Both the position numbers and the translations under genes were made by a program. This document shows, piece by piece, positions 1 to 7,924 of a stretch of DNA of 41,065 bases. Numbering within the stretch: position 1 is the stretch's first letter; every line of letters starts with the position of its first letter. Source of the DNA: Alphaproteobacteria bacterium (lineage in GTDB: Bacteria; Pseudomonadota; Alphaproteobacteria; GCA-2731375); NCBI GenBank assembly GCA_029937535.1, contig JAPYPT010000007.1:1-41065 (forward strand), in the 5' to 3' direction. Below the pieces are notes generated by a model, which worked only from the letters and a program-made list of their open reading frames with translations, was not told the DNA's origin and made no database searches.

Positions 1-1
1 G

Positions 2-892
2 TCCCTGACCGTGGTGCTGGCCAACGGCGAGATCATCCGCACGGCGCGGCGGGCACGAAAATCCGCCGCCGGTTACGATCTGACCCGGCTGTTCGTCGGC
101 TCCGAAGGCACCTTGGGCATCGTCACGGAAATCACCTTGCGCCTGTACGGCATCCCCGAAAACATCTCCGCCGCCGTGGTGCCCTTTGACAGTGTCGAGG
201 GCGCGGTGGACACGGTGATTTGCACCATTCAATCGGGCATCCCCATCGCCCGCATCGAATTGCTGGACGATCTGCAGATCGACGCGGTGAACAAATATTC
301 CAATCTGGATTACCCGTTGAAGCCCACCCTGTTCATGGAATTCCACGGTACGGACGCAGGCGTGGCGGAACAGGTCGCCCAGGTGCAGGCCTTTGGCGAG
401 GATTTCGGGGCCGGTAAGTTCGAATGGTCGGCGCAACTGGAGGACCGCAACCGCCTGTGGCAGGCCCGTCACGATGTGGCCTATGCCTGCAAGGCCATGC
501 GGCCGGGCTGCGACATCTGGGCCACGGATGTTTGCGTGCCGATCTCGCGGCTGGCCGAATGCATCGCCGAGACCCGCAAGGATCTGGCGAACGCTTCCGT
601 GCCGGCGCCGATCTCCGGCCATGTGGGTGACGGCAATTTTCATGTCTGTTTCGTGCTCGACCCCAACAATCCAGCCGAATTCAAGGAGGCCGAGGCCATC
701 AATGACCGGCTGATCCACCGTGCCCTGGCGATGGACGGTACCTGCACGGGCGAACATGGCATCGGCCTGGGCAAGCGCAACTATATGCGCGAGGAACATG
801 GCGATGGGGTCGAGGTCATGCGCGCCATCAAGGCCGCCATCGATCCCGATAACATCATGAACCCGGGCAAAATGCTGCCCGACGCGAACTGA
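2..892 (+). CDS. FAD-linked oxidase, GlcD/D-lactate dehydrogenase type (5' truncated)
   Basis: This is the C-terminal part of a flavin-dependent 2-hydroxy-acid oxidase or dehydrogenase of the GlcD / D-lactate dehydrogenase (cytochrome) family. The frame is open to the left window edge, so the start and most of the FAD-binding domain are missing. Visible hallmarks are GSEGTLGIVTEITL from the end of the FAD-binding PCMH domain, then the FAD-oxidase C-terminal domain with GHVGDGNFH, GTCTGEHGIG and the terminal DPDNIMNPGKML. The two His-containing motifs belong to the active site or metal site of this family. It would oxidise a D-2-hydroxy acid such as lactate or glycolate to the 2-oxo acid and pass electrons to the respiratory chain; the exact substrate cannot be read from the sequence. 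The next gene starts 3 bases after its TGA, so the two are probably co-transcribed. Confidence 0.9.
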   Translation, partial: SLTVVLANGEIIRTARRARKSAAGYDLTRLFVGSEGTLGIVTEITLRLYGIPENISAAVVPFDSVEGAVDTVICTIQSGIPIARIELLDDLQIDAVNKYSNLDYPLKPTLFMEFHGTDAGVAEQVAQVQAFGEDFGAGKFEWSAQLEDRNRLWQARHDVAYACKAMRPGCDIWATDVCVPISRLAECIAETRKDLANASVPAPISGHVGDGNFHVCFVLDPNNPAEFKEAEAINDRLIHRALAMDGTCTGEHGIGLGKRNYMREEHGDGVEVMRAIKAAIDPDNIMNPGKMLPDAN

Positions 893-895
893 AGC

Positions 896-1873
896 ATGGA
901 CAGGGGTAATCTGGGGCCCTTGGGCCCGGTCAGCCGCCTGACCCTTGGCGGCGGCGGCCTGGGACAATTATGGGGCGCGACAGACCGGGCGGAATGCGTG
1001 GCGACCCTGCGGGCGGCGGTGGATGCGGGCATTGACCTGATCGACCTGGCCTTTCGATATGGCGAGGGCGAGGCCGAATTGGTGCTGGGCGAAGCGTTCG
1101 AGGGCCGGTTGCCCCATGGCGTCCGCGTGACCTCGAAATGTCTGCTGGGCAATACGCCGGCCGCGGAAATTGAGGACCGCCTGCGGAGCTCGATCCAGGA
1201 CAGCCTGGCCCGGCTACGCCTGGAGCGGCTGGATCTGTTCTTCCTGCATTCCAACGTGGCGCCCGACGGCCACGCAATGCAGCAGCACCCGGACGCGGGC
1301 GCCCGCATGACCGCGCAGAGCGATTTCGTGGACGTGGTGCGGCCCTGCTTCGAACGTTTCGTCGCGGAAGGTTTGATCGGCGCCTGGGGCCTGACCGGTA
1401 TCGGCCATCCCGACGCCATCATCGAACTGCTCAATGACCGGCCCGCGCCGGCGGTGGTGCAGTGCATCGCCAACGTCATGGATTCCCCCGGCGCCCTAAA
1501 ATTCTACGACGAACCCGCCCGGCCCCGCGAGGTGATCCGGGCGGCCCAGGCCAATCACGTCGGCGTCATGGGCATCCGCGCCGTCCAGGCCGGCGCCCTG
1601 ACCGACGCCATCGACCGGGATTTACCCAGTGATCACGCGGAAGTGCGGGATTTCAATGGCGCCGGCGCCTACCGCGAGTTGGCGGCGGAACTGGGAATGT
1701 CAGCCGCCGCTCTCGGCCACCGCTATGCGTTGAGCATGGACGGCGTTGATACGGTGGTGCTGGGCGTGAAGAACCGCGCCGAGCTGGCGGAATGCGTGGC
1801 GGCGGCGGATGCGGGGCCGCTCCCGGCGGAGATCATGGCGCGGGTTGACGGATGTTTCCCGGACGTTGGGTAA
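896..1873 (+). CDS. aldo/keto reductase
   Basis: This is a 325-residue NAD(P)H-dependent aldo/keto reductase with a TIM-barrel fold. The catalytic tetrad is recognisable: Asp50 and Tyr55 in DLIDLAFRYGEGEAE, Lys81 in RVTSKC, and the His in LFFLHSN. The C-terminal part carries the cofactor-binding pattern around VVLGVKNRAELAEC. Length fits the family. The overall pattern resembles the D-threo-aldose 1-dehydrogenase / L-fucose dehydrogenase branch, but the substrate cannot be assigned. The ATG lies 3 bases after the stop of the FAD-linked oxidase, which suggests an operon and a role in sugar or hydroxy-acid oxidation. It is convergent with the acyl-CoA dehydrogenases, with a hairpin repeat between them. 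Confidence 0.88.
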   Translation: MDRGNLGPLGPVSRLTLGGGGLGQLWGATDRAECVATLRAAVDAGIDLIDLAFRYGEGEAELVLGEAFEGRLPHGVRVTSKCLLGNTPAAEIEDRLRSSIQDSLARLRLERLDLFFLHSNVAPDGHAMQQHPDAGARMTAQSDFVDVVRPCFERFVAEGLIGAWGLTGIGHPDAIIELLNDRPAPAVVQCIANVMDSPGALKFYDEPARPREVIRAAQANHVGVMGIRAVQAGALTDAIDRDLPSDHAEVRDFNGAGAYRELAAELGMSAAALGHRYALSMDGVDTVVLGVKNRAELAECVAAADAGPLPAEIMARVDGCFPDVG

Positions 1874-1899
1874 TGGCGGCAACGCGGCTCCATGAATAG

Positions 1900-1990
1900 G
1901 GGTACACGTAACGAGTACATGTCCCCCTATTCACCCCGACCATCCGCTCAGGCGGAGTATTGTGGGGACATGTACTTGTTAGGTGTACCC
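1900..1990. repeat. long imperfect inverted repeat (REP/RAYT-like element)
   Basis: Two 27-base arms, 1900-1926 and 1964-1990, are reverse complements with only two mismatches and are separated by 37 bases. The shared core reads GTACATGTCCCC. The left arm is also nearly self-palindromic, with AATAGGGG at its start and CCCCTATT at its end. A small CCGC-TCAG-GCGG hairpin sits in the loop at 1944-1955. It fills the gap between two convergent genes. The motif resembles the repeat units mobilised by REP-associated tyrosine transposases (RAYT), although no transposase is in the window. It could also act as a bidirectional terminator. Confidence 0.75.
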
Positions 1991-2009
1991 AAAATACGGC
2001 CCCCAGCTC

Positions 2010-3194
2010 CTAAAGCCCCAGCACCCGCTTGGCCACGATATTGCGCTGGATTTCGTTGGAGCCGCTGTAGATCGAGGCGGCGCGCAGGTGGAGGTATTTC
2101 GCCACGGCGGAGACGCCGGTCTCCGGTGCGATCGGTTTTACGTTGCTGCCCGGCTTTCGCGCGTCCGGCTGAAAGGGCGCGGCATAATAGTTCAAGGCCT
2201 CCACCGTCAATTCGGTAATGGCCTGATTGGTTTCCGAACCCATCACCTTCATGATCGACGACGCCGTGCCGGGCCGGCCTTGCCGCACGATATCGGCAAT
2301 AATCCTGTGTTCGGTATATTCGGCCGCCTGCTGCTTGATCGCCACGGCGGCAACCTTGTTGGCGAACAGTGGATCATCCAGGGTTTCCCCGGCCGCAACA
2401 TTGCGCAATTGCGCCAGCGAAGCGGCGACGGCGGCGGCGAAGGCGCTGCCGCCGCGCTCGAACTCCAACAGATATTTGGCCACGGTCCAGCCATCGTTCT
2501 CATCGCCCAGGCGGCATGATTGGGGCACCCGCACGTCATCGAAAAAGACCTGATTGAAGGTATGTTCGCCGCCGATATTAATGATCGGTTTGACGATAAT
2601 GCCCGGCGTATCCATGGGGAACAACAGGAAGCTGATGCCTTCCTGGCGCTTTTCCGTATCCGCCGTGCGCACCAGGCAAAAGATATGGTTGGCGTGATGG
2701 GCCCCGGTGGTCCAGATCTTGGTGCCGTTGATCACATAGTCATCGCCGTCCGCCACGGCCCTGGTCTGCAACGATGCCAGGTCCGAGCCCGAGCCCGGTT
2801 CGGAGTAGCCCTGACACCAGATATCCTCGCCGGCCAAAATGCGCGGCAGATAATGCGCTTTCTGATCATCCGTGCCGAAACGCATGACCACGGGGCCGAC
2901 CATGGAAATGCCCATGGCGAAATAGGCCGGCGTGCCCGCTCTCGCCGCCTCGGTGCTGTAGATGTATTTCTGCATCGGCGTCCAGGCGCAGCCGCCATGC
3001 TCCGCCGGCCAGGACGGCGCAACCCAGCCCTTTTGAGAGACAATCCTGAACCATCGATGGCTGATGGCGAAATCCGCGAAGGCGCCGCCATTCAGGTGGT
3101 TCGCCTCGCGCATTTCGTCCGTCAGGTTTTCCGCCAGAAAGGCCCGAACTTCCTCGCGGAAGGCTATATCTTCGTCGCTCAGGTTCAGGTGCAT
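2010..3194 (-). CDS. acyl-CoA dehydrogenase family protein (paralogue 3 of the tandem)
   Basis: This 394-residue FAD-dependent acyl-CoA dehydrogenase catalyses alpha,beta-desaturation of an acyl-CoA. The three family domains are present. FAD and substrate motifs include WCQGYSEPGSGSDLASLQ (about residues 126-143) and NGTKIWTTGA, and the C-terminus ends in IYSGSNEIQRNIVAKRVLGL. The usual Glu of the C-terminal YEGT motif is Ser here. Instead Glu246 in LLEFERGG occupies the helix-G position used as the base in isovaleryl-CoA and long-chain enzymes, so the protein is probably active. It follows the next paralogue by only 6 bases and is last in a minus-strand run of three similar genes. Substrate is unknown; relatives act on branched, dicarboxylic or steroid-derived acyl-CoAs. 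Confidence 0.92.
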   Translation of the reverse strand: MHLNLSDEDIAFREEVRAFLAENLTDEMREANHLNGGAFADFAISHRWFRIVSQKGWVAPSWPAEHGGCAWTPMQKYIYSTEAARAGTPAYFAMGISMVGPVVMRFGTDDQKAHYLPRILAGEDIWCQGYSEPGSGSDLASLQTRAVADGDDYVINGTKIWTTGAHHANHIFCLVRTADTEKRQEGISFLLFPMDTPGIIVKPIINIGGEHTFNQVFFDDVRVPQSCRLGDENDGWTVAKYLLEFERGGSAFAAAVAASLAQLRNVAAGETLDDPLFANKVAAVAIKQQAAEYTEHRIIADIVRQGRPGTASSIMKVMGSETNQAITELTVEALNYYAAPFQPDARKPGSNVKPIAPETGVSAVAKYLHLRAASIYSGSNEIQRNIVAKRVLGL

Positions 3195-3200
3195 GGCGTT

Positions 3201-4403
3201 CTATAGTCCCAATACCAGTTTGGAGATGATGCCCCGTTGCACCTCGGAAGACCCCGCATAGATCGTCGCGGCGCGAAAGTTGAGATACTTCGGCATGACG
3301 GGAACGGAGGCGGCGGGACCAATGGGTTCCACATTGTTGCCGGGCATGCGGGCTTCGGGCTGAAACGGTGCGGCGTAATATTGCGTCGCCTCGACCGCCA
3401 GTTCGGATATCGCCTGGTTGGTCTCCGAGCCGACCAATTTCATCATCGAGCTGGCCGGACCCGGACGGCCGCGTTGGGCAATGTCCGACATAATACGATG
3501 CTCCGTTGCCTGGGCGGCCATTTGCTTGACTTCCAACGCGGCCAGCTTGGCGGCAAAGCCATCGTCATCAATCAGGCGGCCGCCGTCCTTGCGCTCGGCC
3601 TCGGCGATGGCGCGCAGTTTTTCCAGCGCCGCCGCCAAGGTGGTGGCGTAGGCCGCGCCGCCGCGCTCGAACTCCAGCAGATATTTCGCCACGGTCCAAC
3701 CGTCGTTCTCCTCGCCGACGCGATTCTTGATGGGCACGCGCACGTCATCGAAGAACACCTGGTTGACCTCGTGATCGCCGGCCAGAGTGATGATCGGCTC
3801 GATGGTGATGCCCGGGGTGTCCATGTCGATCAGGATGAAGGTAATGCCCTCCTGTCGCTTGCCTTCCGTGGAGGTGCGGACCAGGCAGAACATGCGGTCG
3901 GCATATTGTGCGCCCGTGGTCCAGATCTTGGAGCCGTTGACCACATAGTTGTCGCCATCGGGTATGGCGCGGGTCTGCAGGGAGGCCAGATCTGAGCCGG
4001 CGCCCGGTTCCGAATAGCCCTGGCACCAGGTATCCTCGCCGGAGCAGATGCGGGGCAGGTAATAGTTTTTCTGGCTGTCCGTGCCGAACTGCATGATCAC
4101 CGGACCGACCATGCGCAGGCCCATGGAGAACAGCCGCGGCACGCCGGCGCTGCCGGCCTCCGAATCGTAGATATAACGCTGCATGGGCGTCCAGGCGGTC
4201 CCGCCGTGCTCCTCTGGCCAGGCCGGCGCGATCCAGCCCCTCTCGTAGAGGGTTTTGTGCCAGCGGCGGCCGATATCCATTTCCGCGAACACGCCGGAGG
4301 TCAGGTTGGAAGCCTCGCGCATGTCCGGCGTCAGCTTGTCGTCGAAAAACGCCCGTACCTCATTCCGGAACGCCGTATCCGCCGCCGTCATATTCACATC
4401 CAT
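3201..4403 (-). CDS. acyl-CoA dehydrogenase family protein (paralogue 2 of the tandem)
   Basis: This is a 400-residue acyl-CoA dehydrogenase, clearly paralogous to both neighbours along its whole length. Shared blocks include WCQGYSEPGAGSDLASLQ, NGSKIWTTGAQYADRMF, FFDDVRVP and YAGSSEVQRGIISKLVLGL. The helix-G Glu in LLEFERGG is kept as likely catalytic base. I chose the ATG at 4401-4403 because GAAGGAG lies just upstream of it; an in-frame start 13 codons earlier would add residues with no homology to the other copies. The gene is followed after 6 bases by paralogue 3 and is separated from paralogue 1 by a gap holding two palindromes. Heteromeric assembly with a neighbouring copy is possible but not shown by sequence. 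Confidence 0.92.
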   Translation of the reverse strand: MDVNMTAADTAFRNEVRAFFDDKLTPDMREASNLTSGVFAEMDIGRRWHKTLYERGWIAPAWPEEHGGTAWTPMQRYIYDSEAGSAGVPRLFSMGLRMVGPVIMQFGTDSQKNYYLPRICSGEDTWCQGYSEPGAGSDLASLQTRAIPDGDNYVVNGSKIWTTGAQYADRMFCLVRTSTEGKRQEGITFILIDMDTPGITIEPIITLAGDHEVNQVFFDDVRVPIKNRVGEENDGWTVAKYLLEFERGGAAYATTLAAALEKLRAIAEAERKDGGRLIDDDGFAAKLAALEVKQMAAQATEHRIMSDIAQRGRPGPASSMMKLVGSETNQAISELAVEATQYYAAPFQPEARMPGNNVEPIGPAASVPVMPKYLNFRAATIYAGSSEVQRGIISKLVLGL

Positions 4404-4461
4404 GGCACAATCTCCTTCATACGCCCACCTTTCACACTGCAAGACACAGGGCCATTAATTG

Positions 4462-4546
4462 GTCATTGCCGGGCTCGACCCGGCAATCCAGGGCAACAAA
4501 CTCATGCGTTTGGGGCTCTGGATCCCCGGGTCGAGCCCGGGGATGA
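4462..4546. repeat. paired palindromes forming a composite inverted repeat
   Basis: There are two hairpins. The first is ATTGCCGGG-CTCGA-CCCGGCAAT at 4465-4487. The second is ATCCCCGGG-TCGAG-CCCGGGGAT at 4522-4544. The wider 30-base blocks 4462-4491 and 4517-4546 are themselves inverted copies with about four mismatches, so the whole can also fold into one long stem. Sequences of this GTCAT...GGATGAC kind are scattered through many alphaproteobacterial genomes. It lies between two co-oriented acyl-CoA dehydrogenase genes and may attenuate or stabilise the transcript. Confidence 0.8.
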
Positions 4547-4578
4547 CGGGGTGGTGTGTAGTATGACCACCTTTGGTA

Positions 4579-5763
4579 TTACATGCCGAGCACCAGTTTT
4601 GCCATGATATTCCGCTGCACTTCGCTGGAGCCGCCGGCGATGGAACGGGCCCGTTGGTCCAGGTACCGGCTCATCACGACCAGTTCGTCCGAGTGGCCGA
4701 TGGGCTCGAGATTACTGCCCCATTGACGGGCCTGGGGCTGATAGGGAACGGCGTAGTACCCAATGGCCTCCACACTGCATTCCGTGACGGACTGGAGGGC
4801 ATTGCCGGCTAGGATCTTGAGCTGGGAGGAGGCCGGACCGATGCGGCCCGTCGCCTCCAGTTCCGCGATGACACGCTGTTCGGTAAACTCCACCGCCTGT
4901 ATTTCGACCGCCAAGGCCGCCAAGCGCTGACCGAATGTTCCATCATTCAGGCCCCGGGCTTCGGCCAGGCGCTGCAAACCGGCAAGAGCGCCGCGCAGGC
5001 GGGCGCCCCAGGCGCGGCCGCCGCGTTCGAATTCCAATAAAAATTTCGCCACCGTCCAGCCATCATTCTCGGCCCCGACCAGATTGTCCCGGCCCACCCT
5101 GACATCGTCGAAGAAGACCTGGTTAACCTCATGATTGCCGGCAAGCGTGATGATCGGTTCCACGGTGATGCCGGGGGTATCCATTTCCAGCAGAATAAAG
5201 GAGATGCCTTCCTGTGGCTTCCCTTCGGAATTGGTGCGGACCAGACAGAACATGCGGTTGGCATACTGGGCGTGGGTGGTCCAAATCTTGGAGCCATTGA
5301 TGATGTAATCTTCACCCTCCCGCTCGGCCCGGCATTGCAGCGAGGCCAGGTCGGAACCCGAACCCGGTTCGGAATAGCCCTGGCACCAGCTATCCTCCGC
5401 CGCCAGGATGCGCGGCAGGAAGAAGGCTTTTTGTCCCTCGCTGCCGTGTCCCATGATGGCGGGGCCGACCATATCCAGACCCATGGGCGCCAACAGGGGG
5501 GCATTGGCCAGATGACATTCCGTGCCGAAAATATGGCGTTGCATGGGGCTCCACCGCGTGCCGCCGTGTTCCACGGGCCAGCTGGGCGCGGCCCAGCCCC
5601 GGCCGTGCAGGATCTTTTGCCAGGCCTGACTGGCCTCGTGGGGGCTGCAAATACCCATGGTGCGCTGGCCCGCCTGGCGCAGCTCGTCCGATAGGTTTTC
5701 GGCCAGAAAATCCTGGACTTCTTCCCGGAACGCCAGATCCGCCGCCGCCGCATCGAGATGCAT
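4579..5763 (-). CDS. acyl-CoA dehydrogenase family protein (paralogue 1 of the tandem)
   Basis: This is a 394-residue flavin-dependent acyl-CoA dehydrogenase and the first gene of the minus-strand tandem. Motifs match the other two copies: WCQGYSEPGSGSDLASLQ, NGSKIWTTHAQYANRMF, FFDDVRVG, LLEFERGG with the helix-G Glu, and IAGGSSEVQRNIMAKLVLGM at the end. The ATG at 5761-5763 has AGGAG 8 bases upstream. It is more diverged from paralogues 2 and 3 than they are from each other by eye, for example NLEPIGHSDELVVMSRYLDQ near the C-terminus. The substrate is not predictable. It is divergent from the aminotransferase gene at 5938. Confidence 0.92.
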   Translation of the reverse strand: MHLDAAAADLAFREEVQDFLAENLSDELRQAGQRTMGICSPHEASQAWQKILHGRGWAAPSWPVEHGGTRWSPMQRHIFGTECHLANAPLLAPMGLDMVGPAIMGHGSEGQKAFFLPRILAAEDSWCQGYSEPGSGSDLASLQCRAEREGEDYIINGSKIWTTHAQYANRMFCLVRTNSEGKPQEGISFILLEMDTPGITVEPIITLAGNHEVNQVFFDDVRVGRDNLVGAENDGWTVAKFLLEFERGGRAWGARLRGALAGLQRLAEARGLNDGTFGQRLAALAVEIQAVEFTEQRVIAELEATGRIGPASSQLKILAGNALQSVTECSVEAIGYYAVPYQPQARQWGSNLEPIGHSDELVVMSRYLDQRARSIAGGSSEVQRNIMAKLVLGM

Positions 5764-5852
5764 GATGATACTCCTGTTGATGACCGCATCAGTTTACCAA
5801 TCTGTTCCGGCCACGGGTAGGATCAAAATTCCGCGAATATGATCGGCAGGCT

Positions 5853-5881
5853 TTGACTCGGAGGGCCAGAAAGCGTGAAAT
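5853..5881 (+). promoter_or_regulatory. sigma-70-like promoter for the aminotransferase gene
   Basis: TTGACT at 5853-5858 and TGAAAT at 5876-5881 are separated by exactly 17 bases. They lie about 57 bases before the ATG of the class III aminotransferase, in the divergent gap. The -35 box matches the consensus at five of six positions and the -10 box at four of six. This is prediction from spacing and consensus only. Confidence 0.4.
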
Positions 5882-5937
5882 AGCGGCAACTCAATTCCAT
5901 ACTCGTTGGCCAGCGCGCCAGGAAAGGAAACCAACAG

Positions 5938-7320
5938 ATGACTGACCGCGGCAACTCACCGGCAAGCCGGGACATCGCTCACGTACTCCACCCCTATACC
6001 AATCTGGCAACCCATGAGGTTACCGGCCCGCACATCGTTACCAAGGGCCGGGGCGTCTATGTCACGGATGAAGCCGGCAAGGAATATATCGAAGGCCTGG
6101 CCGGTCTCTGGTGCACGTCATTTGGCTTCGGGGAAGAAGAACTTGTCAAGGCGGCCACGGAACAATTAAGCACGCTGCCCTATTACCAGAGTTTCGCGGG
6201 CAAGTCGGTACACCCCTCCATCGACCTGGCGGAGCGTCTGAAGGAAATCGCGCCGGTTGAATTCTCCAAGGTATTCTTTGCCAACTCGGGCTCGGAGGCC
6301 AATGATTCCGCCATCAAGATGGTCTGGTACTTCAACAACGCCCGCGGCCGGCCGAAGAAGAAAAAATTTATCTCGCGCCTGCGCGGCTATCATGGCGTGA
6401 CGGTCGCCTCCGGCAGCCTGACCGGATTGCCGTACGCCCAGGCCGATTTTGATCTGCCGTTGGATTTCGTGCGTCACACCATGGCGCCGGATTATTACCG
6501 TGGTGGGGAGGAGGGCGAATCGGAAGAGGATTTCGCCTCCCGCTGCGCCCAGGCCCTGGAAGACATGATCCTCGAAGAGGGCCCGGAGACCGTGGCCGCC
6601 TTCATCGCCGAACCGGTGATGGGCGCCGGCGGCGTGATTATCCCGCCCAAGACCTATTTCGAGAAAATCCAGGCGGTATTGAAAAAATACGAAGTGCTGA
6701 TGATCGCCGACGAGGTGATCTGCGGCTTTGGCCGCACGGGCAACATGTGGGGCAGCCAGACCTATGGCATCAAGCCCGACATCCTGACCTGCGCCAAGGC
6801 GCTGTCATCGGCCTACCTGCCCATTTCGGCCGTGATGATCAGCGAGGAGATTTTCCAGGGCCTGCGCGGCAACTCCGAAAAACTGGGTATTTTCGGCCAT
6901 GGCTATACCTATTCCGCCCATCCCGCCTGCGCCGCCGTGGCCCTGCGGACCCAGGAGTTGATGCAGGAACGGGACATCATCGGCCACGTCAAGGCCGTCG
7001 CCCCGCATTTCCAGAACCGCATCGCCAAATTGGGCGAACATGCCCTGGTCGGGCAGGCCCGCGGCGTCGGGCTGATTGGCGCGGTGGAAATCGTCGCCGA
7101 CAAGCAGACCAAGCGGTCCTATGATCCGGCCGCCAAGGTTGGCGCCCTGATCCAGAACGCCTGTCAGGAACATGGTCTGATCACCCGCGCCATGCCGGGG
7201 GATATCCTTGGTTTCTGCCCGCCGCTGATTATCGCGCCGGACGAGATTGACGAAATGTTCGACCGTTTCACCCGCGCCATCGATGAAACCGAGATGCAGT
7301 TGAAACAGCAAGGCGCCTAG
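5938..7320 (+). CDS. class III (omega) aminotransferase, PLP-dependent
   Basis: This 460-residue fold-type I transaminase belongs to the omega-amino acid/polyamine:pyruvate group. Visible features are GLWCTSFGFG near residue 60, FFANSGSEANDSAIKM (PLP phosphate cup, about 113-128), the GYHG motif at about 150, Asp258 in MIADEVICGFGRTG that contacts the PLP ring nitrogen, and the Schiff-base Lys287 in LTCAKALSSAYLPISAVM. Length and motifs match putrescine-, taurine- or beta-alanine:pyruvate aminotransferases, which move an amino group from a terminal amine to pyruvate; the donor cannot be chosen from the sequence. The ATG has AGGAAA 8 bases upstream. It is a single gene bounded by a predicted promoter and a strong terminator hairpin. 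Confidence 0.93.
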   Translation: MTDRGNSPASRDIAHVLHPYTNLATHEVTGPHIVTKGRGVYVTDEAGKEYIEGLAGLWCTSFGFGEEELVKAATEQLSTLPYYQSFAGKSVHPSIDLAERLKEIAPVEFSKVFFANSGSEANDSAIKMVWYFNNARGRPKKKKFISRLRGYHGVTVASGSLTGLPYAQADFDLPLDFVRHTMAPDYYRGGEEGESEEDFASRCAQALEDMILEEGPETVAAFIAEPVMGAGGVIIPPKTYFEKIQAVLKKYEVLMIADEVICGFGRTGNMWGSQTYGIKPDILTCAKALSSAYLPISAVMISEEIFQGLRGNSEKLGIFGHGYTYSAHPACAAVALRTQELMQERDIIGHVKAVAPHFQNRIAKLGEHALVGQARGVGLIGAVEIVADKQTKRSYDPAAKVGALIQNACQEHGLITRAMPGDILGFCPPLIIAPDEIDEMFDRFTRAIDETEMQLKQQGA

Positions 7321-7359
7321 GCCGCCCAATAGGCTCGAACAGTCCTTTAGGCACTGAAA

Positions 7360-7390
7360 AACCCGCCGCGCGTTGCCTGCGCGGCGGGTT
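7360..7390. terminator. bidirectional terminator hairpin
   Basis: A perfect 12-base-pair GC-rich stem (AACCCGCCGCGC at 7360-7371 with GCGCGGCGGGTT at 7379-7390) has a 7-base loop. It is preceded by A-rich and followed by T-rich sequence, so it can work for both strands. It lies between the aminotransferase and the convergent Cys-rich small gene. Confidence 0.85.
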
Positions 7391-7408
7391 GTTTCGTTTC
7401 GCGGTGTT

Positions 7409-7627
7409 TTAGTTCTTTTTCTTGGCGGCGCAGGGATTGCAGCCACCGCAGCCCTTTTTCGCGGCGCAGGGATTGCAGCCGCCGCAACCTTTTTTCGCGG
7501 CGCAAGGGTTGCAGACTTTCTTCGGCGCGCACGCCGCCAGGGCGCTGGGCAGGGTCGCCGTGGCCGTCATTGCGGCGATGGCGACAGAGCCAAGAATGAT
7601 TTTTATTTTCGCGGTCGGGTTCGACAT
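7409..7627 (-). CDS. small secreted Cys-rich tandem-repeat protein
   Basis: This is a 72-residue protein of unknown function. Residues 1-32 form a signal peptide: a basic start (MSNPTAKIK), a hydrophobic core (IILGSVAIAAM) and an ALAA-type cleavage region. The mature part is about 40 residues and consists of CNPCAAKKGCGG repeated two and a third times, ending CNPCAAKKKN. It therefore has many Cys and Lys residues and little else. The start at 7625-7627 is chosen because GGAGG lies 8 bases upstream and the signal peptide begins there; an upstream in-frame ATG would spoil the signal peptide. Repeated CxxC-like spacing in the periplasm suggests metal binding or a modified peptide, but this is inference. 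The nearly identical repeats are also visible at DNA level around 7425-7510. Confidence 0.75.
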   Translation of the reverse strand: MSNPTAKIKIILGSVAIAAMTATATLPSALAACAPKKVCNPCAAKKGCGGCNPCAAKKGCGGCNPCAAKKKN

Positions 7628-7924
7628 AGGGAAGGCCTCCAAGCCAGATTTCAGGTCGTAGTGTCTAGGAAGTTGAACTTGGCCTTTCCCCAGGCCCAAT
7701 GCCAATCACATGCGTTCACGAGACCTTGAACGTATCGAGGGGACCAAACTTCAACGTATTCGGATCGTCCCTGCCTATCCGGTCAATACAGACACCCACG
7801 GCATGTAGAGCAAACGATCCGCCATGGCTCCACCGCCCAGGCGTCCGGTTATTACCCGAAGCGGTCATGGCCTGCAACATCAACCGAAAGGTCCTCGCCA
7901 ATATCGAACCTGTACGGGGCGGCT

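Noticed and set aside
7716-7901. Minus-strand open frame of 61 codons between the cyclase and the Cys-rich gene, with a protein-like stretch ending FGPLDTFKVS
   Set aside because: It has no clear ribosome site and no recognisable family, and it is short enough to be chance in GC-rich DNA. It might be a gene remnant, but I cannot support that.
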